Shown piece by piece: positions 33,963 through 43,004 of a stretch of DNA of 64,000 nucleotides. The position numbers and the translations under genes were made by a program. A model generated the notes under the pieces. That model ran no database searches, had not been told where the DNA came from, and worked only from the letters and a program-made list of their open reading frames with translations. This stretch comes from Martelella limonii (GTDB lineage: Bacteria; Pseudomonadota; Alphaproteobacteria; Rhizobiales; Rhizobiaceae): positions 1 to 64,000 of the forward strand of contig NZ_JABUOU010000003.1 in NCBI RefSeq assembly GCF_013344475.1, given 5' to 3'. The first letter of the stretch is position 1; every line of letters begins with the position of its first letter.

Positions 33963-35396
33963 TCAGCCGCGGCCGAAATCATCCGATATGCGAATGATGT
34001 CGTCCTCGCCGAGATAGGAGCCGGTCTGCACCTCGATCAGCTCCAGCGTGATCTTGCCGGGATTCGACAGGCGGTGAACGGCGCCGAGCGGAATATAGAC
34101 CGACTGGTTTTCGGTGAGCATCTTCACGGTTTCGTCCACCGTCACCTCGGCCGTGCCCTTGACCACGATCCAGTGCTCGGCGCGATGATGATGCTTCTGC
34201 AGGGAAAGCTTCTTGCCGGGCTTGACGAAGATGCGTTTCGCCTGAAAACGCTCGCCCTTGATGATAGAGGTATAGCCGCCCCAGGGGCGGTAGGACGTCG
34301 GATGGTCCTCGGCAAGCGCGCGGGTCTCTGTCTTGGCCTTCAGCAGCTTGACGATATTGCCGACATTCTGGCTGTCGGAGAGCTTGCCGACATAGACGGC
34401 ATCCTCGGATGCAATCACCGCCATGCCCTCCATCCCCTGCATGGCAACATGCATGTCGCGCGAGATTACCAGCGAATTGCGGCTGTCGACCAGCGTGGCA
34501 TCGCCCGCCACCACATTGCCGTCGTCATCCTGCTCGCCATCCTTCCAGATCGCATCCCAAGACCCGAGATCGGACCAGGTGAACGGCGATGGCACGACTG
34601 CCGCTTCGGATGTCTTTTCCATCACCGCGTAGTCGATCGAAATATCCGGGCACTGGCTGAAGGTCTCCTTGTCAAGACGGGTGAAATCAAGATCGAGATC
34701 ACTCTCATCCTTCAGCACTGCCTGTTCGGCGAACTGGAACACGTCGGGCGCATATTTCTCAAGCTCCCGCACCAGGACGGCGATCGGGAACATGAACATC
34801 CCCGAATTCCAGGTATAGTTACCGGCGGCAATCATCTCTTCCGCCTTGGCCTTTTCCGGCTTTTCGACAAAGCGCTGAACGGTCCGCGCGCCCGACGCCA
34901 GTTCCTCGCCGGCCTCGATATAGCCGTATCCGGTTGCAGGCTCGGTCGGCTCGATGCCGAACGTCACGAGCTTGCCGGACCTGGCGGCTGCGACTGCCAT
35001 GTCGATGGAAGCAAAATAATCCTCGCCCGCGTCGATCTCGTGGTCGGAGGCAAGCACCTGCATCACCGTATCCTCGCCAAAATTGTTGCGCACCAGCGCG
35101 GCAGCTGCGGCAACGGCAGGCGCGGTGTTGCGCGCGATCGGTTCCAGAATGATGCCGGAGAGTTCAATGCCAAGTTCGCGGGCCTGTTCTGCGGCGAGAA
35201 ATCGGAAATCTTCATTGGTCAGGATGATCGGGGCCTCATAGCGCTCGGGATCGGAAACACGCTCGAGCGTCTTCTGATAAAGGGTCTTCGGGCCGAGAAA
35301 GCGGATGAACTGCTTGGGCGCTGCAGAGCGCGACAGCGGCCAAAGGCGCGTGCCCTTGCCGCCGGCCATGATGACGGGAACAATCTTGCTGGTCAT
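33963..35396 (-). CDS. manC: Mannose-1-phosphate guanylyltransferase / mannose-6-phosphate isomerase
   Basis: Bifunctional type II enzyme supplying GDP-mannose for surface polysaccharides. In 477 residues the N-terminal nucleotidyltransferase has VIMAGGKGTRLWPLSR and FVEKPEKAKAEEMI, and the C-terminal cupin isomerase domain has GKKLSLQKHHHRAEHW, VVKGTAEVT and the RLSNPGKITLELIEVQTG end. It lies 77 bp downstream of manB on the same strand and ends at a strong hairpin. Confidence 0.93.
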   Translation of the reverse strand: MTSKIVPVIMAGGKGTRLWPLSRSAAPKQFIRFLGPKTLYQKTLERVSDPERYEAPIILTNEDFRFLAAEQARELGIELSGIILEPIARNTAPAVAAAAALVRNNFGEDTVMQVLASDHEIDAGEDYFASIDMAVAAARSGKLVTFGIEPTEPATGYGYIEAGEELASGARTVQRFVEKPEKAKAEEMIAAGNYTWNSGMFMFPIAVLVRELEKYAPDVFQFAEQAVLKDESDLDLDFTRLDKETFSQCPDISIDYAVMEKTSEAAVVPSPFTWSDLGSWDAIWKDGEQDDDGNVVAGDATLVDSRNSLVISRDMHVAMQGMEGMAVIASEDAVYVGKLSDSQNVGNIVKLLKAKTETRALAEDHPTSYRPWGGYTSIIKGERFQAKRIFVKPGKKLSLQKHHHRAEHWIVVKGTAEVTVDETVKMLTENQSVYIPLGAVHRLSNPGKITLELIEVQTGSYLGEDDIIRISDDFGRG

Positions 35397-35473
35397 AGCG
35401 ATAAATCTCCTGATAAATTGAATGGTGATAAGATTTCGCTCGCCCCGAGAGGCGAGCCCGCGAAAAACATGTG

Positions 35474-36892
35474 TCAGGCTGGTTTGAAATTCTCGATCAG
35501 GCCGAGCCCCTGCTTCAACAGGTCAGCAGCCTCTTCCGCCGTGGATGCCTCGACATAGCACCGCATTTCCGGCGCATTGCCGGAGGGCCGGAAATGGATG
35601 ATGCGGCCATCGGCAAGCGCAACCCGCAAACCATCAATATCGCTCGTTTCCGCAACCATGCCGACAGGCGCGAGAAACGCCTCCAGGTTCTCGCCGCTTG
35701 CGCGCAGATGCTCCATCAATGCGGCGCTGCGGGCCTGGGCAAAATCCTTGATCCGGTCGGCATCGGCCACCGGCAAGCTGTAGGCCTTGGCAAGCTCCGA
35801 CATGCGTCGCTTGTCGCGATGCGCAAGGTAGAGCGCCGATAGCACCGGAAGGAAGCAATCGCGCGTCGGCAGCGCGGCAATGGTTTCATCGGCCGGGCGG
35901 AACGGCGAACCGGTCAGCAGGCCGCCATTGGCCTCAAAGCCCATCACGCCCTCCTTGCCTTCGGCGATCGCCTTTTCCATGCCTGCGATGACATAGGGCG
36001 AACCGACCTCGGTGCGGATCACCTCGAAGTCGCCGTTCTTTTCAATCCCGGAATTGGAGGTCACCGGCGTCACAACCACCTTGGCGCCGAGGAAATTCGC
36101 GGTCATAAGCCCGATCAGATCGCCGCGCAGCGGCGTTCCGGTCTCATCGGCGACCAGCGGGCGATCGGCATCGCCATCCGCTGAAATGATCGCGTCGAAA
36201 CCGTGCTCGCCGGCCCAGCCTTTCAGGCGCGTGACCGTTTCCGGCGAAACCGCTTCGGTGTCGACAGGAATGAATTCCTCGGAAAAACCAAGCGGCGTGA
36301 CCTCTGCACCGTAATGTTCCAGGATCGCGATGAACAGGTCGCGCGCAACCGTCGAATGTTGGTAGACGCCGATCCTCATGCCGGAGAGGGCCTCATCGGG
36401 AAGGATAGCCGTGCAGCGCGCGCCAAATCCTGCAAGCGCCTCGCTCGCCTCGTCCTCGCCTTCCTGCGGGGCTGCAGCAGGCGCACCCTTCAGCTTCTCC
36501 GCAAAGGCAGAGATCGCGTTTTCGTCTTCCTTGGTGATTTCGCCGGTGGGAAGATAGAATTTGATGCCGTTTCTGTCGGCGGGAATATGGGAGCCTGTCA
36601 CCATCAGGGACGCCGCCTTACGTTTCAATCCATAGAAGGCAAGCGCCGGTGTCGGCAGCGCGCCGCAATCGACGGGCGTGAAACCTGCCTCCGCAATGGC
36701 CCCCATGCAGTTGGCCGCAATCGCCGGGCTGGATTGGCGATAGTCCTGCCCGACCAGGACGGGATCGCCCGGCTTGGCATGACCAGCTTCCTGAAGATGG
36801 AGGCAGAAGGCTTTGGCGTAAAGCGAGGAAGGCTCGCCGAGAAGATCAGTCGATAGGCCGCGCAGGCCGCTCGTGCCGAATTTGACGCTCAT
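35474..36892 (-). CDS. manB: Phosphomannomutase (alpha-D-phosphohexomutase)
   Basis: Interconverts mannose-6-P and mannose-1-P, the step before ManC. In 472 residues, phosphoserine S101 lies in MVTGSHIPADRNG, the metal loop is SADGDADRPLV, the sugar loop GFEANGG, and the phosphate-binding RPSGNAPEMR is near the C-terminus. Start MSVKFGTSGLRG. Pairing with manC favours mannose over glucose specificity. Confidence 0.88.
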   Translation of the reverse strand: MSVKFGTSGLRGLSTDLLGEPSSLYAKAFCLHLQEAGHAKPGDPVLVGQDYRQSSPAIAANCMGAIAEAGFTPVDCGALPTPALAFYGLKRKAASLMVTGSHIPADRNGIKFYLPTGEITKEDENAISAFAEKLKGAPAAAPQEGEDEASEALAGFGARCTAILPDEALSGMRIGVYQHSTVARDLFIAILEHYGAEVTPLGFSEEFIPVDTEAVSPETVTRLKGWAGEHGFDAIISADGDADRPLVADETGTPLRGDLIGLMTANFLGAKVVVTPVTSNSGIEKNGDFEVIRTEVGSPYVIAGMEKAIAEGKEGVMGFEANGGLLTGSPFRPADETIAALPTRDCFLPVLSALYLAHRDKRRMSELAKAYSLPVADADRIKDFAQARSAALMEHLRASGENLEAFLAPVGMVAETSDIDGLRVALADGRIIHFRPSGNAPEMRCYVEASTAEEAADLLKQGLGLIENFKPA

Positions 36893-37028
36893 AGATACAC
36901 TTAATCCCGGTTTTCAAATGCTCATACCCGTCAGAAGGCCGGGCATCGCCGTTTGCAGATGTGGAAGCGGACAAGGCCACTTTCGATGTGTTTTCTCACG
37001 CACGCAAGTCAAGGCCGCGTAACGGCCG

Positions 37029-37523
37029 TCAGCCACGACCGAGCGATCTGAGGCTTGGTATTGCCTGTTCGTGAAAAACGATACGCTGGCTGAGTAGATC
37101 TTCGGTGACAAGATCGCCAAAATCGCCTGCGACATCTGCCGCCCGACGCATTGCAGAGACGACGCGTTCATGCTCATCGATCAATGCGCCGATCGGATCC
37201 TGAGAGGGCTCGTGATGAACGTCTTCAGCCTCGACCGTCTGCGCTTTGAGCTCATGGCCCTTGCCGAGCGCGAAGGCACGCTGGACAATCATCCCGACGG
37301 CATTGTCGAGTTCCGCATGGTGACGCTCCAGCATGGCCTGGAAATGAGGAGACGAGACAACCTTGGCGCGATTGCTGCGGGTGTTGCGGATGAGGCGATG
37401 CATTCTTGCGATGACGCTGCTCAGGTCTTGCACGATCAAGGAGCAATAGCGCTCCGAAACGCCATTCGCCGTCTGCAATCCCTCTTGGCTTATCATCTCG
37501 AACCGTGGCGCTCCGCCTGACAT
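37029..37523 (-). CDS. Dps/ferritin-like protein, divergent
   Basis: A 164-residue all-helical protein. ALGKGHEL and the C-terminal DLVTEDLLSQRIVFHEQAIPSLRSL match Dps, but on my alignment the ferroxidase positions (His, Asp and Glu of the LHE...VDEIAER region) are Q62, G77 and Q81, so iron oxidation by the usual site is doubtful. Start ATG 37523 with GGAGG upstream. Preceded by an EcfG-type promoter and divergent from an HWE kinase, it is probably a stationary-phase/general-stress DNA or membrane protector. Confidence 0.65.
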   Translation of the reverse strand: MSGGAPRFEMISQEGLQTANGVSERYCSLIVQDLSSVIARMHRLIRNTRSNRAKVVSSPHFQAMLERHHAELDNAVGMIVQRAFALGKGHELKAQTVEAEDVHHEPSQDPIGALIDEHERVVSAMRRAADVAGDFGDLVTEDLLSQRIVFHEQAIPSLRSLGRG

Positions 37524-37558
37524 GCCGCCCTCCGACAGCTATTTATCTCCCTCAAGCC

Positions 37559-37583
37559 AACGCAGAGGGCGTGGGTTTGTTCC
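37559..37583 (-). promoter_or_regulatory. EcfG-type promoter for the Dps-like gene
   Basis: On the minus strand GGAAC (37583-37579), 16 nt, CGTT (37562-37559); predicted start about 29 nt before the ATG. Confidence 0.65.
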
Positions 37584-37632
37584 GGCAAAATTCAAAAAAA
37601 GTGACACACGGTGAGAAAAATCTCCTCGCGCG

Positions 37633-37657
37633 GGAACCAGACCGTAACTTGGGCGTT
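37633..37657 (+). promoter_or_regulatory. EcfG-type promoter for the HWE kinase gene
   Basis: GGAAC (37633-37637), 16 nt, CGTT (37654-37657); predicted start about 100 nt before GTG 37763. Back to back with the Dps-like promoter. Confidence 0.6.
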
Positions 37658-37762
37658 TCGGAGCGAGGTCGTAATCCCTTGCGTGATTGCGGCATGGTGA
37701 CCTAATAGACCTGCGCGGAGGGCGGACATGCTCTCCAAGCGAGTAGTAAAGAGCTTGAGCCT

Positions 37763-39268
37763 GTGGAACATCTGCCAGCGGAAATTGTGAAGGCGATCAA
37801 GGACGAGGATCGTCTGCGCACCCTTTCTCATTCCATCATGCGCGTTGCCGAAGAAGACGATGATTTCATTGCAATCGTCGAGTCGGCTGCAAAAAGATTC
37901 GATTGTCCCGCAGCCCTGATCGTGATTGCCGATGCCGAAGAGAACTGGGTTCAGGCTGCCCATGGCATCAAGATCGACGATGTGCCGACCCGTTCCGGAT
38001 TGTTTGTCTATCCGATCGCCCTGAAGAAGGAAAAGGCGCTGATCCTCAACAACCCGAAAGACAATGCCGACCTTTCGCTTTCGGTGCCCTCGTATGAGGG
38101 CGAGCCCGTCCGGTTCTTCGCGGGTTGCGCAATCCGGGTCCATGGCGTCAATGCCGGCGCGCTTTGCGTGATCGACGGGGAAAACCACCGCGACATCACC
38201 GATGCGGATGCAGACGCACTGCGCCGGCTCGCAAATCTTTCCGGCTCTCTTTACGAACTCAAGCACGCGGCCCGCGCCAAGGCCTCGGCCGATCTCGCAC
38301 TCTCCCAGGCGGAGCGTCGCCATTCGATCGCGATGAAGGCCGCAAACATTGCAGCCTGGAGCTGGGACGGCGTCAGCGAAACCGTGGATTGCGATGACAC
38401 TCTGCGGGAAATGTTGGCGCTTTCATCGCATGAAAAGGTGACGTGCCGCCGTGTCCTCGGGGCAATCCAGCCCGACATGCGGTTTTCCCTGATGCGCCGT
38501 TTCAAGGCTGCCCTTGAACGGGGCGAGGAATACCAGTGCGAGTTCAAGGTGGAATCGACCGGCCGCTGGCTCCTCTCGCTCGGCGGGGCCTACGAGAGCG
38601 CAATGTCGGAAGACAGGCGCGGTCCGGTTTTCGGCGTCGTCGTCGATATCACCACCACCAAGGAGTCTGAGCAGAAGACCCGCCTTCTGCTGCGTGAGCT
38701 CAACCACCGCGTCAAGAACACGCTGGCCATCGTCCAGTCGATCGCCGGCCAGACATTGCGGCGTTCGCGGACATCGGCCGAATTCAACATGTCGTTTTCG
38801 GCAAGATTGCAGGCGCTTTCGGCTTCTCACACGCTTCTTTCCGACGAGCAGTGGGGCGCGATCGCGCTCGATCGCCTGCTGAAGTCGCAGATCGCACCTT
38901 ATATCGACAGCTCCGGACGCCAGGTGGATATTCACGGCAGCGCCGTCTATCTCGATCCCGACGAGGCGCTCGCGCTCGGTCTCGTCATCCACGAACTTGC
39001 CAGCAATGCGGCGAAGTTCGGCGCACTCTCGACGCGCTCCGGGATCGTCGACATCTCGGTTGCCTGCCAGGAACAGGGCGGCGTTACCAGCCTGCTGCTC
39101 GATTGGGTGGAAGTCGGTGGGCCGCATGTCTCAAAACCGGAACAGCGCGGTTTCGGCTCGGTCCTGATCGAGCGCAGTCTCGACAAGGTGATCGGCAGCA
39201 AGGTCGCCGTGGACTATGCCGAAACCGGCCTCAAGGTTCGCATCAGCATGCCCCTGCGATATTGCTGA
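37763..39268 (+). CDS. GAF-PAS HWE-family histidine kinase
   Basis: Soluble sensor kinase of 501 residues without membrane segments: GAF domain about 25-165, coiled linker, PAS domain about 185-300, then the HWE dimerisation/phosphoacceptor with H315 in RELNHRVKNTLAIVQSIAGQ and an ATPase domain with HELASNAAKFGALS and a C-terminal GFGSVLIERSL. HWE/HisKA2 kinases often feed the PhyR-NepR-EcfG stress cascade, and this gene has an EcfG-type promoter itself, suggesting positive feedback. The start is GTG 37763; no convincing Shine-Dalgarno. Its partner response regulator is not adjacent. Confidence 0.88.
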   Translation: MEHLPAEIVKAIKDEDRLRTLSHSIMRVAEEDDDFIAIVESAAKRFDCPAALIVIADAEENWVQAAHGIKIDDVPTRSGLFVYPIALKKEKALILNNPKDNADLSLSVPSYEGEPVRFFAGCAIRVHGVNAGALCVIDGENHRDITDADADALRRLANLSGSLYELKHAARAKASADLALSQAERRHSIAMKAANIAAWSWDGVSETVDCDDTLREMLALSSHEKVTCRRVLGAIQPDMRFSLMRRFKAALERGEEYQCEFKVESTGRWLLSLGGAYESAMSEDRRGPVFGVVVDITTTKESEQKTRLLLRELNHRVKNTLAIVQSIAGQTLRRSRTSAEFNMSFSARLQALSASHTLLSDEQWGAIALDRLLKSQIAPYIDSSGRQVDIHGSAVYLDPDEALALGLVIHELASNAAKFGALSTRSGIVDISVACQEQGGVTSLLLDWVEVGGPHVSKPEQRGFGSVLIERSLDKVIGSKVAVDYAETGLKVRISMPLRYC

Positions 39269-39289
39269 GACCAGCCCTTTTTGCCCTCG

Positions 39290-39322
39290 GCCCGCCCGCA
39301 TCCCATGCGCGGCGGGCTTTTT
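39290..39322 (+). terminator. Terminator after the HWE kinase
   Basis: GCCCGCC (39290-39296) and GGCGGGC (39311-39317), with an inner CGCAT/ATGCG stem, followed by TTTTT. Confidence 0.8.
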
Positions 39323-39364
39323 CATTCTCGACACAATTTTTTTCGAAAAAAAGCAACTGCTTTA

Positions 39365-39389
39365 GGAACAAGGAATCTCTGAGGGCGTT
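39365..39389 (+). promoter_or_regulatory. EcfG-type promoter for the PRC-barrel gene
   Basis: GGAAC (39365-39369), 16 nt, CGTT (39386-39389); predicted start about 85 nt before ATG 39483. Confidence 0.65.
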
Positions 39390-39482
39390 TTATTGCTGTG
39401 AGACGGGTGAGATGAAACCAATAACTCAAAACAAATAGTCACACCTTTACTGAATCAAACAAGAAGAGAAGTGAGTATTTCA

Positions 39483-40502
39483 ATGCTTCGTAAGATTCTT
39501 TCGACCACCGCACTTGTAGCTGTTGTTTCCACCGGCGTTGCTTTTGCCGATGAAACCAAGACGGCTGACCCTGTAAAGCAGCCAGAAGCTTCTGCAACCA
39601 TGGAAAATAATGGCTCGATGAGGGTTTTCCCTGATCGTCAGGCGGCCGGCGAAAATGCTGAAAGCTTCTATGGCGCATCGGACCAGCAGATTCTGGCGAG
39701 CTCGCTCCTCGGATGGCCTGTTTATGGCCTGGACGCCGAAGACGGCGAACGCGAACAGGTCGGCGACATCAACAATATCGTGATGAACACCGACGGGACG
39801 GCCAATGCTGCCGTGATCGGCGTCGGCGGCTTCCTCGGTATGGGCGAAAAGGCAGTGGCAGTTTCATTCGATCGCCTGTCCTGGCAGCCCGGTGCTGAAG
39901 GCGAGGGCCAGTGGCTCAGCATCGACGCCACCAAGGAGGAGCTGGAAGCCGCTCCGGAGTTTGAATCCGACAACGAAAACCTGATGGAAGCCGGCTCTGT
40001 TCCGGAAAGTGAGACCAATCAGGATCAGCCGAATGACCTCGCCAATACGGCAGGCACGGCACTCGACCAGGCTGGCAATGCCACTGCAGAGACAGCAAAT
40101 GACGTTGCCAACGAAGACGGCATGAATTCTGATGCCTCAATGACGGCCGACACCGCCGAAAATCCGATGCTGGAAGGCATGAGTGAAGTCGACACCGCGA
40201 CGATTTCCTATGACGACCTCGAAGATGCGCCGGTGCTTGGCGCGGAGGGCGACAGCGTCGGCGAAATTTCCGACATCCTCGCATTCGGCGACAACAACGA
40301 GAATATCTTCATCGTTGACGTCGGCGGCTTCCTCGGCATCGGTGAAAAGCCGGTCGCCATTTCGGCAGACAGCACCACGATCATGAGCGATGGCGACAGC
40401 TACGTCGTCAAGACCATGTACGATCGCGAGACGCTTGAAAACCAGCCGGAATATACCGAGCAGAGCCTCAATGATAATCCGGACGCCGTTCTTCTGAAGT
40501 AA
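39483..40502 (+). CDS. Secreted protein with two PRC-barrel domains
   Basis: A 339-residue exported protein: signal peptide MLRKILSTTALVAVVSTGVAFA, then PRC-barrel repeats at about 70-140 and 225-300, each with a matching VGGFLGMGEKAVAVSF / VGGFLGIGEKPVAIS strand block. An acidic Asn/Ala/Asp-rich linker joins them. ATG 39483 gives the clean signal; GTG 39471 is in frame. PRC-barrel envelope proteins of this type are common in rhizobia and often stress-induced, fitting the EcfG-type promoter. The molecular role is unknown. Confidence 0.82.
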   Translation: MLRKILSTTALVAVVSTGVAFADETKTADPVKQPEASATMENNGSMRVFPDRQAAGENAESFYGASDQQILASSLLGWPVYGLDAEDGEREQVGDINNIVMNTDGTANAAVIGVGGFLGMGEKAVAVSFDRLSWQPGAEGEGQWLSIDATKEELEAAPEFESDNENLMEAGSVPESETNQDQPNDLANTAGTALDQAGNATAETANDVANEDGMNSDASMTADTAENPMLEGMSEVDTATISYDDLEDAPVLGAEGDSVGEISDILAFGDNNENIFIVDVGGFLGIGEKPVAISADSTTIMSDGDSYVVKTMYDRETLENQPEYTEQSLNDNPDAVLLK

Positions 40503-40527
40503 TCCGGATTGCATCACCATGCAGGAA

Positions 40528-40557
40528 GCCCGCGATCGCAAGATCGCGGGCTTTTTT
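40528..40557. terminator. Terminator between convergent genes
   Basis: Perfect 10-bp arms 40528-40537 and 40542-40551 with a GCAA tetraloop, then six T on the plus strand. It ends PRC-barrel transcription and abuts the stop of the opposing phosphoribosyltransferase gene. Confidence 0.85.
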
Positions 40558-41225
40558 CATGCGCGCCACAAACCGTCATTCCCACGCCGGAGCATCGGCG
40601 TCTTCAGACACGTGTGCACCGGCCCGCTCCACCCTGCTGCGCCAAGCGCATCGGCGGCGCGATCCGTCTGCAACATCGCAGCGCCAACCGCGATTGGCCG
40701 TACCCCGCAAAGATCAAGAAGCGCGAGACCGGCCACGATCGACTGGCCGGATGAAATCACGTCATCGACGAGCACGATCCGCTTTCCCGCAATCAGCGGC
40801 AGCATGCGCGGGTCGATGTAAAGCCGCTTGCCGGCGCCGGGCGTCGTGATCGATTGCACCGGCAGCGACAGGCGCTCCTGATACCAGAACTTGCGCGAGT
40901 TGCCGAGCGGCACATACCGGGCGTGCCCGAGCGCCTCGCCAACGGCGGCTGCAAGCGTCAGGCCCAGTGTCGGCATGCCGACAACGATCTCAGGTTTCAG
41001 CGCGGCAAGCCTTTGTGCGAGGTCATCGGCCAAGGCACGCATGACCGTGAACGACGCCTGGTTGATGATCAGCGATGCGAGCCCGCTGCCAGTGTCGCCG
41101 AGAGCGCGGATCGGCAGCATCAGCCGGCGCCCATCGGCAAGGCTTGCGGGAAAGGCGTTCCCGTAAGCCTCCCCGGGGGAACGCCCGGGTGGCAGGAACG
41201 ACTGCCAGTAGTCGTGACCTTCCAT
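40557..41225 (-). CDS. Phosphoribosyltransferase family protein
   Basis: A 222-residue type I PRTase. The PRPP loop IVLVDDVISSGQSIVAGL is near residue 165, and the IVVGMPTLGLTLAAAVGEAL and SRKFWYQERLS segments resemble orotate/adenine PRTase-like proteins, but I cannot name the base. Monocistronic by position, 209 bp from the divergent corA start. Likely a nucleotide salvage or regulatory PRTase. Confidence 0.75.
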   Translation of the reverse strand: MEGHDYWQSFLPPGRSPGEAYGNAFPASLADGRRLMLPIRALGDTGSGLASLIINQASFTVMRALADDLAQRLAALKPEIVVGMPTLGLTLAAAVGEALGHARYVPLGNSRKFWYQERLSLPVQSITTPGAGKRLYIDPRMLPLIAGKRIVLVDDVISSGQSIVAGLALLDLCGVRPIAVGAAMLQTDRAADALGAAGWSGPVHTCLKTPMLRRGNDGLWRA

Positions 41226-41434
41226 GGTTCTCTAAATCTCTCGCTTGCATCAAAACAGACTTGCCCTCCCCTTTAGGCTTCGCTAGCCGTTTGAGGCAAG
41301 GCGTCCCGAAAAACGTGCGGGCGCCATGAGCCGCGCTTGAGCTTTCTGCCCGGATCATTTCACACCGGTCAGATGATTTAACCCGGCCGCGAAATGATCT
41401 AGAACAGGGCCGCAGCGCAGGAAGCGGGGTTTGA

Positions 41435-42412
41435 ATGATCCACCTCTACAAGATCGGCGGGGCAAAGACGCCGATGTCGCCGCTCGGCACGCCAGAGCCG
41501 ATCTCCGACGATGTGATCTGGGTCGACATGCTCGATCCGACGGACGACGACATGCGCCAGGTGGAAGCGCTCCTGGGCGTTGTGCTTCCCACCCGCGAAT
41601 CGCTCAAGGACATCGAGCCATCGAGCCGCTTCTACACCGAAGGCAATGCCGTCTACATGACCGCGTCGATCGTGATGAATGTGGATTTCGGCCTCGCCCA
41701 CCTGACCGATATCGGCTTCATTCTGGTCGAGGGGCGCCTGATCACCATCCGCCATGCCGAGCCAAAGCCGTTCTTCCTCTTTGCTGCGGATCTGAAACGT
41801 CTGGAGATCGAGCCCGGCCAGGGCGTCAAGGTGCTCGCCCACCTGCTTGACACCATAGTCGACCGTACCGCCGAAATTCTCGAGCTTGCCGTTGCAAAGA
41901 TCGACAATATTTCCATCGCCGTCTTCGGCGAAGGCGTGCGCGGGCGAAGACGCTCGCCGGCGCTCCTTGAGGAACGCCTGATCGAGATTTCGACCTATCA
42001 CCGGCTCGTCAGCAAGACGCGCGACAGCCTGACAACGCTTTCGCGCCTTGCCACCTACGTCCAGACATTGCGGAGGGTACGCGACGACAAGCCGACCAAG
42101 GATCTCTGCCGCATCGTTTCGCACGACATCCAGTCGCTCTCGGAGCATGCAGGCTTCGTTGCCTCCAACATCACCTTCCTGCTCGATTCCTCGCTGGGCC
42201 TGATCAACCTTGAACAGAACAACATCATGAAGCTGTTCTCGGTGGTCTCGGTCGTGTTTGCGCCGCCCATGCTGATTGCGGGCATCTACGGCATGAACTT
42301 CGATCGCATGCCGGAACTGCACTGGCCGTTCGGATATCCTGCCGCGATCGGCGCAATGTTCGTGACGGGCGCGGCTGCCGTCTACTGGCTGCGGCGGCGC
42401 GGCTGGCTCTAG
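41435..42412 (+). CDS. corA: CorA-family magnesium/divalent metal transporter
   Basis: A 325-residue inner-membrane channel: large N-terminal cytoplasmic domain, long helix (about 190-260), then two membrane segments. The selectivity motif GMN is in GIYGMNFDRMPE between them, and the C-terminus ends WLRRRGWL. AGGAAG precedes ATG 41435 at about 10 nt. Could carry Mg, Co or Ni; specificity is not readable. Confidence 0.92.
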   Translation: MIHLYKIGGAKTPMSPLGTPEPISDDVIWVDMLDPTDDDMRQVEALLGVVLPTRESLKDIEPSSRFYTEGNAVYMTASIVMNVDFGLAHLTDIGFILVEGRLITIRHAEPKPFFLFAADLKRLEIEPGQGVKVLAHLLDTIVDRTAEILELAVAKIDNISIAVFGEGVRGRRRSPALLEERLIEISTYHRLVSKTRDSLTTLSRLATYVQTLRRVRDDKPTKDLCRIVSHDIQSLSEHAGFVASNITFLLDSSLGLINLEQNNIMKLFSVVSVVFAPPMLIAGIYGMNFDRMPELHWPFGYPAAIGAMFVTGAAAVYWLRRRGWL

Positions 42413-42484
42413 CCCGCGTTTTTTCGGCTTTTCCTGAAGCAAATTCAACGTCTTCCGGCCTGCTTTCGGGCAACGCTCCTGCGG

Positions 42485-42513
42485 CTTGACTAGCGGGGTG
42501 ATGAAAACTATGG
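42485..42513 (+). promoter_or_regulatory. Housekeeping promoter of the atp F0 operon
   Basis: CTTGAC (42485-42490), 17-bp spacer, CTATGG (42508-42513), close to the rhizobial sigma-70 consensus CTTGAC-N17-CTATAT; about 85 nt before the atpI ATG. Confidence 0.5.
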
Positions 42514-42598
42514 TGCGCGCGACTTGACCGGGCCTCAATAGCGCTTTATCGCGTGGCCCTTGCCCCTCGGGACAGGGGACGGTCGGGAAGGGGTTGTC

Positions 42599-42934
42599 AT
42601 GGCTGATGACGGACAGGAAGATCTGGAAGCCCGCCGCAAGCGGCTGGCCGATGAACTGGGTTCGCTGCGCAAGGAGCAGCCGGACGAACAGGCAAAGATC
42701 AACAGCTCCGCCAGCAATGACCGGAAGGAAATGTCGAAGGGGCTGAAGCTTTCAAGCGAGTTCATGGCGGCGATATTCGTCGGTTTCATGCTCGGTTATC
42801 TGCTGGATCGCTTCGCCGGAACCGGACCTTGGGGATTGATCGTCTTTATTCTCCTTGGATTTTGCGCCGGGGTATTGAATGTCATGCGCTCCGTGGGTTA
42901 TGTGGCGGAGCCGGAAGACCGCATTGAAAAATGA
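42599..42934 (+). CDS. atpI: ATP synthase subunit I
   Basis: A 111-residue accessory protein, with a charged N-terminal part (QEDLEARRKRLADELGSLRK) and two membrane helices (about 58-78 and 82-102). It aids c-ring assembly or Mg supply for F0. ATG 42599 is preceded by GGGAAGGGG. First gene of the F0 operon; the F1 genes are not in the window, the usual split in alphaproteobacteria. Confidence 0.88.
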   Translation: MADDGQEDLEARRKRLADELGSLRKEQPDEQAKINSSASNDRKEMSKGLKLSSEFMAAIFVGFMLGYLLDRFAGTGPWGLIVFILLGFCAGVLNVMRSVGYVAEPEDRIEK

Positions 42935-43004
42935 CGGTGCGTAAGGTTTTGGTTGTTTGACGGCTGTGACAGGCTGCGAACAAGGCAAGAAGAGAGAGAT
43001 TTAG

